Both the position numbers and the translations under genes were made by a program. Under the pieces are notes generated by a model. The model was not told where the DNA came from. It saw nothing but the letters and a program-made list of their open reading frames with translations, and did no database searches. DNA of 38,333 bases from Streptococcus pseudopneumoniae (GTDB taxonomy: Bacteria > Bacillota > Bacilli > Lactobacillales > Streptococcaceae). The stretch spans positions 1 to 38,333 of the forward strand of contig NZ_JWAJ01000142.1 of assembly GCF_001068775.1 (NCBI RefSeq). The letters are read 5' to 3'. Below are positions 25,012-34,343 of this stretch, in pieces. The first letter of the stretch is position 1. Each line of letters opens with the position of its first letter.

Positions 25012-25484
25012 CAATTGTAGGATGCCGTATCGATGGACGTTTGATCCACGGACAAGTAGCCAATCTTTGGGCTGGAAAACTAAATGTTTCACGTATTATG
25101 GTTGTAGATAACGAAGTTGTCAACAATGACGTTGAAAAGAGTGGTTTGAAACTTGCGACACCACCAGGTGTGAAATTGAGTATTTTGCCAATTGAAAAAG
25201 CGGCAGCCAATATTCTTGCTGGAAAATACGATAGCCAACGTCTCTTTATCGTGGCTCGCAAACCAGACCGCTTCCTTGGTTTGGTTGAAGCAGGTGTACC
25301 ACTTGAAACCCTTAATGTTGGGAATATGTCTCAAACACCAGAAACTCGCCCCATCACACGTTCTATCAATGTAGTAGACAAGGATGTGGAAGACTTCCAC
25401 AAATTGGCAGAAAAAGGTGTTAAACTTACTGCTCAAATGGTTCCAAATGATCCAATTTCAGACTTTTTGAGCTTATTAAAATAG
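25008..25484 (+). CDS. PTS mannose-family EIIB
   Basis: 158 aa. It starts MTIVGCRIDGRLIHGQVANL with phosphorylated His14, typical of mannose/fructose/sorbose-family IIB. It accepts phosphate from IIA and passes it to the incoming sugar. AAGGGGG in the end of bgaC is the ribosome binding site. It is first of four PTS genes (IIB-IIC-IID, then IIA). The substrate is probably galactose or a galactosyl-hexosamine disaccharide by context. Confidence 0.93.
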   Translation: MTIVGCRIDGRLIHGQVANLWAGKLNVSRIMVVDNEVVNNDVEKSGLKLATPPGVKLSILPIEKAAANILAGKYDSQRLFIVARKPDRFLGLVEAGVPLETLNVGNMSQTPETRPITRSINVVDKDVEDFHKLAEKGVKLTAQMVPNDPISDFLSLLK

Positions 25485-25510
25485 GAAAAAATTTTTAGGA
25501 GGTCATTGTT

Positions 25511-26416
25511 ATGATACAATGGTGGCAAATTTTACTTCTCACTTTGTACTCAGCTTATCAAATCTGTGATGAGTTGACGATCGTTTCATCTGCAGGTTCC
25601 CCTGTATTTGCTGGTTTCATTACTGGTTTAATCATGGGAGATGTGACTACTGGTTTGCTTATCGGTGGTAACTTGCAATTGTTCGTTCTTGGGGTTGGTA
25701 CCTTCGGTGGTGCTTCTCGTATTGACGCAACTTCTGGTGCAGTTCTTGCGACAGCCTTCTCTGTTTCACAAGGAATTGATACAGCACTTGCGATTACAAC
25801 AATCGCTGTGCCAGTAGCAACTCTCTTGACTTACTTCGACGTTCTTGGTCGTATGACTACTACTTTCTTTGCTCACCGTGTGGATGCTGCAATCGAACGC
25901 TATGACTATAAAGGTATTGAACGCAACTACTTGCTTGGTGCGATTCCTTGGGCTCTATCTCGTGCCCTTCCAGTCTTCTTCGCGCTTGCTTTCGGTGGTG
26001 AATTTGTACAACACGTAGTAGATTTCGTTACAAAATACCAATGGGTTGCAGATGGTTTGACACTCGCAGGACGTATGCTTCCAGGTCTTGGATTTGCAAT
26101 CTTGCTTCGTTACCTTCCAGTTAAACGTAACCTTCACTACCTTGCTATGGGATTTGGTTTGACAGCTATGTTGACTGTTCTTTACTCATATGTAACAGGT
26201 CTTGGTGGCGCTGTTGCTGGTATCGTAGGTACTCTACCTAAAGATGTGGCTGAAAAAATTGGTTTCGTGAACAACTTCAAAGGATTGTCTATGATTGGTA
26301 TTTCTATCGTAGGTATCTTCCTTGCAGTGCTTCACTTCAAAAATAGCCAAAAAGTAGCTGTAGCAGCACCTTCTACACCATCAGAAAGTGGGGAAATCGA
26401 AGATGACGAATTCTAA
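25511..26416 (+). CDS. PTS mannose-family EIIC
   Basis: 301 aa integral membrane protein, multiple helices, begins MIQWWQILLLTLYSAYQICD. The conserved Gly/Ala-rich segment GFITGLIMGDVTTGLLIGG is near residues 36-56. With IID it forms the sugar channel. AGGAGG (25498-25503) precedes ATG 25511. The C-terminus is acidic (GEIEDDEF), and its last codons overlap the IID start. Confidence 0.93.
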   Translation: MIQWWQILLLTLYSAYQICDELTIVSSAGSPVFAGFITGLIMGDVTTGLLIGGNLQLFVLGVGTFGGASRIDATSGAVLATAFSVSQGIDTALAITTIAVPVATLLTYFDVLGRMTTTFFAHRVDAAIERYDYKGIERNYLLGAIPWALSRALPVFFALAFGGEFVQHVVDFVTKYQWVADGLTLAGRMLPGLGFAILLRYLPVKRNLHYLAMGFGLTAMLTVLYSYVTGLGGAVAGIVGTLPKDVAEKIGFVNNFKGLSMIGISIVGIFLAVLHFKNSQKVAVAAPSTPSESGEIEDDEF

Positions 26417-27224
26417 TTACAAACTAACAAAAGAAGATTTTAATCAAATCAACAAACGTAGCTTGTTTACTTTCCAATTAGGTTGGAACTACGAACGTAT
26501 GCAAGCTTCTGGTTACCTTTACATGATCTTGCCTCAATTGCGTAAAATGTATGGTGATGGAACCCCTGAATTGAAAGAAATGATGAAAGTTCATACTCAA
26601 TTCTTCAATACTTCACCATTCTTCCACACAATCATCGCTGGTTTTGACCTTGCCATGGAAGAAAAAGATGGCGTTGTCTCAAAAGATGCGGTTAATGGTA
26701 TCAAGACAGGTTTGATGGGACCATTCGCTCCTCTTGGAGATACTATCTTTGGTTCACTTGTACCTGCTATCATGGGATCTATCGCTGCAACAATGGCTAT
26801 CGCTGGTCAACCTTGGGGTATCTTCCTTTGGATTGCAGTTGCAGTAGCGTATGACATCTTCCGTTGGAAACAGTTGGAATTTGCCTACAAAGAAGGGGTT
26901 AACCTTATCAACAACATGCAAAGCACTTTGACAGCTTTGATTGAAGCTGCATCTGTACTTGGTGTCTTCATGATGGGTGCTCTTGTAGCAACAATGATCA
27001 ACTTTGAAATTTCATACAAATTGCCAATCGGTGAAAAGATGATTGACTTCCAAGACATCTTGAACTCAATCTTCCCACGCTTGCTTCCAGCAATCTTCAC
27101 AGCCTTTATCTTCTGGTTGCTTGGTAAGAAAGGTATGAACTCTACAAAAGCTATCGGTATCATTATCGTGCTTGCCTTGGCACTTTCTGCCTTTGGTAAA
27201 TTTGCACTTGGAATGGGCGCATAA
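26403..27224 (+). CDS. PTS mannose-family EIID
   Basis: 273 aa from ATG 26403, overlapping IIC by 14 nt; GGGGAA before it is the ribosome binding site, and a GTG at 26388 is less likely. It begins MTNSNYKLTKEDFNQINKRS and contains RSLFTFQLGWNYERMQASGY and GLMGPFAPLGDTIFGSLVPA, both hallmarks of IID. The C-terminal end is membrane-spanning. It pairs with IIC in the permease. Confidence 0.94.
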   Translation: MTNSNYKLTKEDFNQINKRSLFTFQLGWNYERMQASGYLYMILPQLRKMYGDGTPELKEMMKVHTQFFNTSPFFHTIIAGFDLAMEEKDGVVSKDAVNGIKTGLMGPFAPLGDTIFGSLVPAIMGSIAATMAIAGQPWGIFLWIAVAVAYDIFRWKQLEFAYKEGVNLINNMQSTLTALIEAASVLGVFMMGALVATMINFEISYKLPIGEKMIDFQDILNSIFPRLLPAIFTAFIFWLLGKKGMNSTKAIGIIIVLALALSAFGKFALGMGA

Positions 27225-27227
27225 TTT

Positions 27228-27632
27228 ATGACTAAATCATTGATTTTAGTGAGTCACGGTCGTTTCTGTGAAGAACTTAAAGGTAGCACAGAGATGATTA
27301 TGGGTCCACAAGACAACATTCATGCAGTAGCTCTTCTTCCAGAAGATGGGCCAGAAGATTTTACTGCGAAATTTGAAGCTGCTGTTGAAGGTTTGGATGA
27401 TTTCCTAGTCTTTGCTGACCTCCTTGGTGGAACACCATGTAACGTGGTGAGCCGTCTGATTATGGAAGGTCGTGACATCGAACTTTATGCAGGAATGAAT
27501 CTTCCAATGGTGATTGAATTTATCAATGCGAGCCTAACTGGCGCTGATGCAGATTATAAGAGTCGTGCTTCAGAGAGCATTGTCAAAGTTAATGATTTAT
27601 TGGCAAGCTTCGATGACGATGAAGATGAATAA
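27228..27632 (+). CDS. PTS mannose-family EIIA
   Basis: 134 aa, MTKSLILVSHGRFCEELKGS with phospho-accepting His10. The DLLGGTPCNVVSRL motif is typical. It is a cytosolic phosphocarrier taking phosphate from HPr and giving it to IIB. It starts 3 bp after IID. A strong hairpin (27679-27707) follows before agaS, so agaS, lacD and galM may be expressed at a lower level. Confidence 0.94.
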   Translation: MTKSLILVSHGRFCEELKGSTEMIMGPQDNIHAVALLPEDGPEDFTAKFEAAVEGLDDFLVFADLLGGTPCNVVSRLIMEGRDIELYAGMNLPMVIEFINASLTGADADYKSRASESIVKVNDLLASFDDDEDE

Positions 27633-27678
27633 GGTGTAATAACGGAAATACTGTTAGAACATATTTCATAGAATATAA

Positions 27679-27711
27679 ATGGGAATGGGGCTTACTCCCA
27701 TTCCCATATTT
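27679..27711 (+). terminator. hairpin between PTS IIA and agaS, possible attenuator
   Basis: ATGGGAATGGG (27679-27689) pairs perfectly with CCCATTCCCAT (27697-27707), followed by only ATTTTAAA. The T tract is short, so partial termination or mRNA processing is likely. A TATAAT (27726-27731) just downstream has no clear -35. Confidence 0.55.
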
Positions 27712-27750
27712 TAAATAAAAAACAATATAATAATAGATTAGAGGAACTCA

Positions 27751-28917
27751 ATGCTAGATTATACAAAAGAAGAATTGCTTGAGTTGGGAGCAGAAATCAC
27801 AACTCGCGAAATTTACCAACAACCAGACGTTTGGAAAGAAGCTTTTGAAGTTTATCAAGCACGACGTGATGAAATTGCAGCCTTCTTACAAGGAATTGCT
27901 GACAAACATGACTACATCAAAGTTATCCTGACTGGTGCTGGAACTTCTGCTTATGTAGGTGATACTCTGGTTCCTTACTTTAAAGAAGTTTATGATGAAC
28001 GTAAATGGAATTTTAATGCTATCGCGACAACTGATATCGTAGCAAACCCACAAACTTATTTGAAAAAAGATGTGGCGACTGTTTTGGTATCATTCGCACG
28101 TAGCGGAAACTCGCCTGAGAGTGTAGCAACCGTTGACTTAGCAAAAGCTTTAGTTGACGAACTTTACCAAGTAACAATCACATGTGCGGCTGAAGGGAAA
28201 TTGGCTCTTCAAGCTCATGGTGATGACCGCAACCTCTTGCTCTTGCAACCAGCTGCTTCCAACGATGCTGGATTTGCGATGACTTCAAGCTTCACTTCAA
28301 TGATGTTGACAGCGCTCTTGGTATTTGATCCGACAGACTTTGCTGTTAAAGCTGAACGTTTCGACGTGCTATCTAGTTTAGCTCGCAAAGTTCTTGACAA
28401 TGTGGCAGATGTCAAAGAGTTGGTTGACCTAGACTTTAACCGAGTGATTTATCTAGGTGCAGGTCCATTCTTTGGTCTGTCTCATGAAGCACAGCTTAAA
28501 ATTTTGGAATTGACTGCTGGTCAAGTAGCGACTATGTATGAAAGTCCAGTTGGCTTCCGTCATGGTCCAAAATCTTTGATCAATGAAGATACAGTTGTTT
28601 TGGTATTTGGTTCAACCACAGATTACACTCGCAAGTATGATTTGGACTTGGTTCGTGAAGTTGCAGGCGACCAAATTGCTCGACGTGTTGTTCTCTTGAG
28701 TGATCAAGCCTTCGGCCTTGAAAATGTGAAGGAAGTAGCACTTGGATGCGGTGGGGTTCTGAATGATGTTTACCGTGTCTTCCCTTACATCGTTTATGGT
28801 CAGTTATTTGCTCTCTTGACTTCACTTAAAGTTGGTAACAGACCAGATACACCATCACCTACAGGTACAGTTAACCGTGTAGTTCAAGGTGTCATTATTC
28901 ACGAGTTTGAAAAATAA
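27751..28917 (+). CDS. agaS: AgaS, SIS-domain sugar-phosphate isomerase/deaminase
   Basis: 388 aa with two SIS domains: [20 protein letters not shown] and [20 protein letters not shown] in the first, [20 protein letters not shown] and [15 protein letters not shown] in the second. AgaS proteins act on galactosamine-6-phosphate, giving tagatose-6-phosphate and ammonia. TTAGAGGA precedes ATG 27751. It is followed by lacD after 10 bp, which fits a route from amino-galactose to triose phosphates. Confidence 0.92.
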   Translation: MLDYTKEELLELGAEITTREIYQQPDVWKEAFEVYQARRDEIAAFLQGIADKHDYIKVILTGAGTSAYVGDTLVPYFKEVYDERKWNFNAIATTDIVANPQTYLKKDVATVLVSFARSGNSPESVATVDLAKALVDELYQVTITCAAEGKLALQAHGDDRNLLLLQPAASNDAGFAMTSSFTSMMLTALLVFDPTDFAVKAERFDVLSSLARKVLDNVADVKELVDLDFNRVIYLGAGPFFGLSHEAQLKILELTAGQVATMYESPVGFRHGPKSLINEDTVVLVFGSTTDYTRKYDLDLVREVAGDQIARRVVLLSDQAFGLENVKEVALGCGGVLNDVYRVFPYIVYGQLFALLTSLKVGNRPDTPSPTGTVNRVVQGVIIHEFEK

Positions 28918-28927
28918 GGAGTTATTT

Positions 28928-29923
28928 ATGAGTAAATTAAAATTAAGCCCAAATAAACGTGCTTGTATGCAAAAACTCTCTGATGAGAATGGTATCATCT
29001 CAGCTCTTGCTTTTGACCAACGTGGTGCTTTGAAACGCCTTATGGCTCAATACCAAACAGAAGAGCCAACAGTAGCTCAAATGGAAGAACTTAAAGTATT
29101 GGTAGCGGATGAATTGACAAAATACGCTTCATCAATGCTACTTGACCCTGAGTACGGACTTCCAGCTACAAAAGCTCTTGATCCAAATGCAGGTCTTCTC
29201 CTTGCTTATGAGAAAACAGGATACGATACAACAAGTACAAAACGCTTGCCAGACTGCTTGGACGTTTGGTCTGCAAAACGTATCAAAGAACAAGGTGCAG
29301 ATGCCGTTAAATTCTTGCTTTACTATGACGTAGATAGCTCTGACGAACTCAACCAACAAAAACAAGCCTACATTGAACGTATTGGTTCTGAGTGTGTAGC
29401 TGAAGATATTCCATTCTTCCTTGAAATCTTGGCTTACGATGAAAAGATTGCGGACGCAGGTTCTGCAGAATACGCTAAAGTAAAACCACACAAAGTTATC
29501 GGTGCTATGAAAGTCTTCTCAGACCCACGCTTCAACATTGATGTCTTGAAAGTAGAAGTTCCAGTTAACGTGAAATACGTTGAAGGCTTTGGTGATGGCG
29601 AAATTGTTCATACACGTGAAGAAGCAGCTGCTTTCTTCAAAGCACAAGATGAAGCGACTAACCTTCCTTACATCTACTTGAGTGCAGGTGTATCAGCTAA
29701 ACTCTTCCAAGAAACTCTTGTCTTTGCCCACGAATCAGGTGCAAACTTCAACGGTGTTCTTTGTGGACGTGCAACATGGGCTGGATCAGTTGAAGCTTAT
29801 ATCAAAGATGGTGAAGCAGCAGCTCGCGAATGGCTTCGTACAACTGGATTTGAAAACATTGATGAACTCAATAAAGTACTTCAAACAACAGCTACTTCAT
29901 GGACTGAACGTGTAGAAGCATAG
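28928..29923 (+). CDS. lacD: tagatose-1,6-bisphosphate aldolase LacD
   Basis: 331 aa from ATG 28928 with AAGGAG at 28917-28922; the upstream frame overlaps agaS and is not used. Class I aldolase splitting tagatose-1,6-bisphosphate to glyceraldehyde-3-phosphate and dihydroxyacetone phosphate. It starts [32 protein letters not shown] and [10 protein letters not shown] (probable Schiff-base Lys208) are characteristic. In the pneumococcal bgaC operon I recall, galM follows agaS directly, so lacD here looks like an added gene. The matching kinase lacC is not in the window. Confidence 0.93.
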   Translation: MSKLKLSPNKRACMQKLSDENGIISALAFDQRGALKRLMAQYQTEEPTVAQMEELKVLVADELTKYASSMLLDPEYGLPATKALDPNAGLLLAYEKTGYDTTSTKRLPDCLDVWSAKRIKEQGADAVKFLLYYDVDSSDELNQQKQAYIERIGSECVAEDIPFFLEILAYDEKIADAGSAEYAKVKPHKVIGAMKVFSDPRFNIDVLKVEVPVNVKYVEGFGDGEIVHTREEAAAFFKAQDEATNLPYIYLSAGVSAKLFQETLVFAHESGANFNGVLCGRATWAGSVEAYIKDGEAAAREWLRTTGFENIDELNKVLQTTATSWTERVEA

Positions 29924-29960
29924 ATCAGAAATAGAAGAAACGACTTTTGTTAATAAAATA

Positions 29961-30035
29961 TCTATGGTTTCTTGACAAAGGTGTCTGTAAATCATAAAAT
30001 AAAACCATAGAGAGTGAATGCGCTTTCTATGGTTT
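29961..30035 (+). promoter_or_regulatory. galM promoter embedded in a triple inverted repeat
   Basis: TTGACA (29972-29977), 17 bp and TAAAAT (29995-30000) make a strong promoter. It is framed by TCTATGGTTT (29961-29970) and AAACCATAGA (30002-30011). The latter also pairs with the downstream arm CTTTCTATGGTTT (30023-30035) as a 13-bp hairpin. The three arms allow mutually exclusive pairings and also look like an operator pair around the promoter. The hairpin can double as terminator of the upstream lacD transcript. Confidence 0.65.
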
Positions 30036-30069
30036 GTTTACTTAATTGAATTAGAAAAAGGAGAGAAGG

Positions 30070-31107
30070 ATGAAAGCATACACAGAACGTGTATTTGGGA
30101 AAGTTGATGGCAAGGATGTCCTCGCTTACCGTTTTGAAACGGAGGCAGGATACCAACTGGAAATCATGACTTATGGAGCAACAATTCTACGCTATGTAAC
30201 TCCAGATAAGGCTGGAAATTTTGCCAATGTTATCCTAGGTTTTGACGATTTTGAAAGCTATGTGGGAAATAGCCCTAAACATGGAGCAAGTGTAGGTCCA
30301 GTTGCAGGTCGTATTGCAGGAGCGACTTTCGAACTTAATGGTAAGACCTATGATCTTGAAGTCAACAATGCTAGCAACTGTAACCACAGTGGCTCAACTG
30401 GTTGGGATTCTAGCTTGTTTGAGCTAGTTGAAGTGAATGATAATGGTTTGACTCTTTACACAGAAAGAGCAGACGGGACAGGAGGTTTCCCTGGAAATCT
30501 TAAGATCTGGATTAGCTACAACTTGGAAGAAAGTGGTGCCTACGAAGTTAGTTACAAGGTAACGACAGACCAGGATACCTTGGTCAATCCAACTAACCAT
30601 AGCTACTTTAACTTATCTGGTGATTTCACGCAGACAGTTGACCGCCATGTATTCCAATTGAATACAGAGGGGATTTATCCAATTGCTCCTGATGGTGTTC
30701 CAGCTAAAGCTCCAGATGCTAATCGTGATGTGGTCAAACATATCTATAATGGTGCCTTGTTGAAGGATATCTTTGCAGAAGAAGATGAGCAAATCCAACT
30801 CGTATCTGGTTTGGACCATCCATTTGCTCTGCCTGCAGGACATGATAATGCTGGTTTCCTCTATGACCAGGGTTCAGGTCGTTTCTTACTCTTTAAGACA
30901 GAAGCACCTTGCTTTGTAGTTTATACAGCAAACTTTGTGGATGAGAGTGTCATCATCGCTGGTCAGCCGATGATTCAGCACAATGGGATTGCTCTTGAAG
31001 CACAGGCTTTACCAGATGCTATTCATAGTGACCTTAAAGACCAAGTCATCCTAAAAGCAGGTGAAACTTTCACCAGCAAAACTCGTTACGAGCTTGTCGT
31101 GAAATAA
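30070..31107 (+). CDS. galM: aldose 1-epimerase GalM
   Basis: 345 aa galactose mutarotase converting beta- to alpha-D-galactose ahead of galactokinase. YGATILRYVTPD near the start, GASVGPVAGRIAGATF, catalytic His177 (NPTNHSYFNL) and Glu310 (ALEAQALPD) are visible. AAAAGGAGAG precedes ATG 30070. It is the last gene of the bgaC-PTS group but has its own promoter. It converges on the rnjA gene with a shared terminator. Confidence 0.95.
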   Translation: MKAYTERVFGKVDGKDVLAYRFETEAGYQLEIMTYGATILRYVTPDKAGNFANVILGFDDFESYVGNSPKHGASVGPVAGRIAGATFELNGKTYDLEVNNASNCNHSGSTGWDSSLFELVEVNDNGLTLYTERADGTGGFPGNLKIWISYNLEESGAYEVSYKVTTDQDTLVNPTNHSYFNLSGDFTQTVDRHVFQLNTEGIYPIAPDGVPAKAPDANRDVVKHIYNGALLKDIFAEEDEQIQLVSGLDHPFALPAGHDNAGFLYDQGSGRFLLFKTEAPCFVVYTANFVDESVIIAGQPMIQHNGIALEAQALPDAIHSDLKDQVILKAGETFTSKTRYELVVK

Positions 31108-31109
31108 TA

Positions 31110-31147
31110 AAAATTCTCTGAAGTCATTCGATTTCAGAGAATTTTTT
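31110..31147. terminator. bidirectional terminator between galM and rnjA
   Basis: AAAATTCTCTGAA (31110-31122) pairs with TTCAGAGAATTTT (31133-31145). T runs flank both sides, so it can stop transcription of galM on the plus strand and rnjA on the minus strand. Confidence 0.88.
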
Positions 31148-31148
31148 C

Positions 31149-32828
31149 TTATTCTTCATCTGGTGTGAGAATCATCGGAATGATGATTGGTTCACGTTCA
31201 GTATTTTCGTAAAGGAATGGTCGAATAGCGTTTACGATAGCGCCATTGACAGACTGGACGCTGGCATCTTTGTTTTTCAAAGCGATACGAATAGCATTGA
31301 AAAGGATGCGTTGGCTTTGACGGATCAAGTCACCAGATTCGCGCATGTAGACAAATCCACGGCTGAGAATATCTGGTCCAGATAGGATCATCTGAGACTT
31401 GAAGTCAACGGTTGCGACAGCAAGTACAACACCATCTTCAGATAGATCGCGACGATCTTTAAGCACAGCTGCACCGATTTCGCCGATACGATTTCCATCG
31501 ACGTAGATATCCTGAGCATTGAAATGGCCTGCGATACGGGCAGAGTTTGCAGTGAGGGCAAGCACATCACCATTACTCATGATAAAGATATTGTCCTTCT
31601 CTACGCCAGTATCCACCGCTAGCCCAGCGTGAACTTTCTGCATGCGGTATTCACCGTGAACAGGCATGAAGTATTTTGGCTTAATCAAGCGGAGCATGAG
31701 TTTTTGCTCTTGCTGGCCACCGTGTCCAGATGTATGGATGTTGTTAATCTTACCATGGATGACTTCAACACCAGCTTCTGAAATGATGTTAATCAATTTG
31801 TTAACGCTAGTGGTGTTTCCTGGAATTGGGCTAGATGAGAAGATAACAGTATCACCAGGTTGGAGTTGCACTTGACGGTGAGTTCCGTTAGCGATACGAG
31901 AGAGGGCTGCCATTGGCTCACCCTGACTACCTGTACAGAGGATGAGAACCTCACCCGCAGGATAGTCTTTGATTTCATTTGGCTCGATAAAGGTTCCCTT
32001 AGGCGCCTTGATGTAACCAAGTTCAATCCCGTTGACAATGGCCTTTTCCATAGAGCGCCCAAAGACAGCAATCTTACGCCCTGTTTTAACAGCAGCATCA
32101 GTAGCTTGTTGGAGACGGAAGATATTTGAGGCAAAGGATGCAAAGATGATGCGTCCCTCGATACCTTGGATAATCTTCATGATCGACTGGCCGACAACCT
32201 TTTCAGAGTTTGTAAAGGTTGGCACTTCAGCATTGGTCGAGTCAGAGAGCAAACAAAGTACTCCATCTTCACCTAGAGCTGCCATGCGGTGCAAGTCTGC
32301 AGGTTCCCCAACTGGTGTAAAGTCAAACTTGAAGTCTCCCGTACAGACGATTTTCCCTTGAGGTGTGTGGATGACAATTCCCAATGGCTCTGGAATCGAG
32401 TGGGTTGTTCTAAAGAAAGTTGCTTTAAGGTTTTTAAAGGTCAACTCCGTGTTGTGGTTGATTTCGTGAAGTGTAGCGTTGCGTAAAAGTCCATGCTCTT
32501 CGAGTTTTCCACGGATCAAGGCAAGGGCCAGTGGACCTGCATAGATAGGGATATTGGCTTGCTTAAGCAAGAAAGGAATCCCACCGATATGGTCCTCGTG
32601 TCCGTGTGTAATCAAGAGAGCCTTGACGCGGTCGATATTTTCTACAATGTAAGAGTAATCAGGGATAACGTAGTCGATACCGAGAAGGTCATCCTCTGGG
32701 AATTTAATCCCTGCATCAACGATGATGATTTCGTCTTGATATTCGATACCATATGTGTTCTTTCCGATTTCTCCTAGACCACCAATGGCAAAAACGCCGA
32801 CTTCTTCTGGTTTAAGAGTGTAGGCCAT
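31149..32828 (-). CDS. rnjA: ribonuclease J1
   Basis: 559 aa. Metallo-beta-lactamase/beta-CASP RNase with 5'-3' exo- and endonuclease activity in mRNA decay and rRNA maturation. The zinc motif HGHEDH covers His75, His77, Asp79 and His80. Later motifs are [36 protein letters not shown] and HTSGHGGQ. It follows rpoY by one base, and its ribosome binding site CGGAG lies inside the end of rpoY, so the two are translationally coupled as in other Firmicutes. Confidence 0.96.
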   Translation of the reverse strand: MAYTLKPEEVGVFAIGGLGEIGKNTYGIEYQDEIIIVDAGIKFPEDDLLGIDYVIPDYSYIVENIDRVKALLITHGHEDHIGGIPFLLKQANIPIYAGPLALALIRGKLEEHGLLRNATLHEINHNTELTFKNLKATFFRTTHSIPEPLGIVIHTPQGKIVCTGDFKFDFTPVGEPADLHRMAALGEDGVLCLLSDSTNAEVPTFTNSEKVVGQSIMKIIQGIEGRIIFASFASNIFRLQQATDAAVKTGRKIAVFGRSMEKAIVNGIELGYIKAPKGTFIEPNEIKDYPAGEVLILCTGSQGEPMAALSRIANGTHRQVQLQPGDTVIFSSSPIPGNTTSVNKLINIISEAGVEVIHGKINNIHTSGHGGQQEQKLMLRLIKPKYFMPVHGEYRMQKVHAGLAVDTGVEKDNIFIMSNGDVLALTANSARIAGHFNAQDIYVDGNRIGEIGAAVLKDRRDLSEDGVVLAVATVDFKSQMILSGPDILSRGFVYMRESGDLIRQSQRILFNAIRIALKNKDASVQSVNGAIVNAIRPFLYENTEREPIIIPMILTPDEE

Positions 32829-32829
32829 A

Positions 32830-33063
32830 TTAGAACTCCGTAATTTCGAATGCGCCAGTTTCTTTTTCGTAGTCTAGCAATTTGTCAGACAAGCGTTCGA
32901 TAAACTCGATATTATATTCTGGACGGTTTTCTTCTACAAGTTGGCGAGCAGCGATACGTCCTTCAAGTTCTGAACTAGCATCGATGTCCAAGTAGAGTGA
33001 GCGTGTTGTTTCACGACGTGGGCTGCGTTCTTTTGTTTCTTGATAAAAAACTTTGTAAATCAT
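32830..33063 (-). CDS. rpoY: RNA polymerase epsilon subunit RpoY
   Basis: 77 aa starting [20 protein letters not shown], with AAAGGAAA before the start; a longer frame to 33099 has no support. This small DUF1447 family protein binds RNA polymerase in Firmicutes. The residues [13 protein letters not shown] and [11 protein letters not shown] fit the family. It is cotranscribed with rnjA, a conserved pairing. Confidence 0.93.
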   Translation of the reverse strand: MIYKVFYQETKERSPRRETTRSLYLDIDASSELEGRIAARQLVEENRPEYNIEFIERLSDKLLDYEKETGAFEITEF

Positions 33064-33176
33064 ATGTTTCCTTTCTTCTTTCAGGTCAGCTATATTCAAA
33101 AATGCTCTGTTTGAAGCTGGTTTGATTCCAGTTCATTTTTTGTCTTTATTGACCTTGATTCGTTACAATTATTTCA

Positions 33177-33205
33177 ATTATAACATAAAAAGGGGAATTA
33201 GTAAA
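33177..33205 (-). promoter_or_regulatory. promoter of rpoY-rnjA
   Basis: On the minus strand TATAAT (plus 33177-33182) has an upstream TGT (extended -10) and TTTACT 17 bp further as a fair -35. It gives a leader of about 110 nt before rpoY. Confidence 0.65.
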
Positions 33206-33264
33206 AGCAGGAAACATGAAAGTAAGGAGCTTGAAATACGTTTCATTTTACCTTATATAAGTAT

Positions 33265-33293
33265 TTGAAGACATCAGAAGCAAGTGCTATAAT
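33265..33293 (+). promoter_or_regulatory. promoter of the small membrane protein gene
   Basis: TTGAAG (33265-33270), a 17-bp spacer and TATAAT (33288-33293) with TGC in front (extended -10). It is divergent from the rpoY promoter in the same 270-bp gap, which holds nothing else I can identify. Confidence 0.72.
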
Positions 33294-33333
33294 AAAGTCA
33301 TAAGAGACATTTCCATATCAAGGAGGTTGAAAG

Positions 33334-33549
33334 ATGAATAACCTATTTACTTTTGCTATCGGCATTCGTTTGGTAGCTTTTATGATTTTTGTTGCCTGTG
33401 TTTACGGAGGAAATGTTTTATATACTCGGCTAGAGCATCGGAAAACCAAGTTCCTTTGGAAGATTGGCTTCGTGACTCTGTATTCGTTTTTCCTTCTCCT
33501 TGTGACTTATGTGGTCTGGTTTGTATTTTACTTTGGCTTGAATACTTAA
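33334..33549 (+). CDS. small conserved membrane protein of unknown function
   Basis: 71 aa, begins MNNLFTFAIGIRLVAFMIFV. It has two membrane helices (about 6-26 and 46-67) with a basic loop (RLEHRKTKF) between them. CAAGGAGG (33320-33327) precedes ATG 33334. It has its own promoter and a terminator at 33557-33583, so it is a monocistronic unit. Function is unknown. Confidence 0.8.
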   Translation: MNNLFTFAIGIRLVAFMIFVACVYGGNVLYTRLEHRKTKFLWKIGFVTLYSFFLLLVTYVVWFVFYFGLNT

Positions 33550-33556
33550 GTACTTA

Positions 33557-33583
33557 TCCTGTCAATTTGGCAGGACATTTTTG
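33557..33583 (+). terminator. terminator after the small membrane protein gene
   Basis: TCCTGTCA (33557-33564) pairs with TGGCAGGA (33568-33575), 3-nt loop, one G.U, then CATTTTTG. Confidence 0.8.
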
Positions 33584-33659
33584 TTTCAAGACAAAGAAAA
33601 TTCCCATGCGTCAGCTTTTGTAGTATAATAGTAAACAGACAAAAAGATAGGAATGTGTT

Positions 33660-34343
33660 ATGAAAGTATTAGCTTTTGATACGTCCAGCAAGGCTCTTTC
33701 TCTAGCTATTTTAGAGGACAAGCAGCTTCTTGCTGAGACCACGATTAATATCAAGAAAAATCACAGTATCACTCTGATGCCTGCTATCGATTTTTTGATG
33801 GGTAGTCTAGATTTGACACCCAAGGATTTGGATCGAATCGTCGTGGCAGAGGGGCCAGGTAGCTACACAGGTTTGCGAATCGCAGTAGCGACTGCCAAGA
33901 CTTTGGCTCATACCCTGAACATCGAGTTAGTTGGGATGTCTAGCCTTTTAGCCCTGGTACCGAGCCAGCAGGAAGGTTTGGTTGTCCCTTTGATGGACGC
34001 ACGCCGTAACAATGTGTATGCAGGATTTTATGAAAATGCCCAGCCAGTCTTTCCAGAAGCGCACCTATCTTTTGAAGAGGTGTTAGAAAAAGTCAAGGAT
34101 GCTGATCAGGTAACCTTTGTTGGTGAAGTGGGTGCCTTTGTCGAGCAGATTCAAGAACAATTGCCACATGCCAACTACCAAGAAACCTTGCCAAATGCAG
34201 CTAATCTTGCTCTTTGGGCTTGGGACAAGGAAGCAGACTCCTTGCATGATTTTGTGCCGAATTACCTTAAGCGTGTCGAAGCTGAGGAAAACTGGCTCAA
34301 GAATCACACCGAGTCGGGCGAGTCTTACATTAAACGCCTATGA
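33660..34343 (+). CDS. tsaB: TsaB, tRNA t6A modification protein
   Basis: 227 aa, ASKHA-fold partner of TsaD in threonylcarbamoylation of A37 in ANN-decoding tRNAs. MKVLAFDTSSKALSLAILED and EGPGSYTGLRIAVATAKTL are typical. AGGAATGTGTT precedes ATG 33660, and TATAAT (33624-33629) is the likely -10. It overlaps rimI by 4 nt. Confidence 0.94.
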   Translation: MKVLAFDTSSKALSLAILEDKQLLAETTINIKKNHSITLMPAIDFLMGSLDLTPKDLDRIVVAEGPGSYTGLRIAVATAKTLAHTLNIELVGMSSLLALVPSQQEGLVVPLMDARRNNVYAGFYENAQPVFPEAHLSFEEVLEKVKDADQVTFVGEVGAFVEQIQEQLPHANYQETLPNAANLALWAWDKEADSLHDFVPNYLKRVEAEENWLKNHTESGESYIKRL

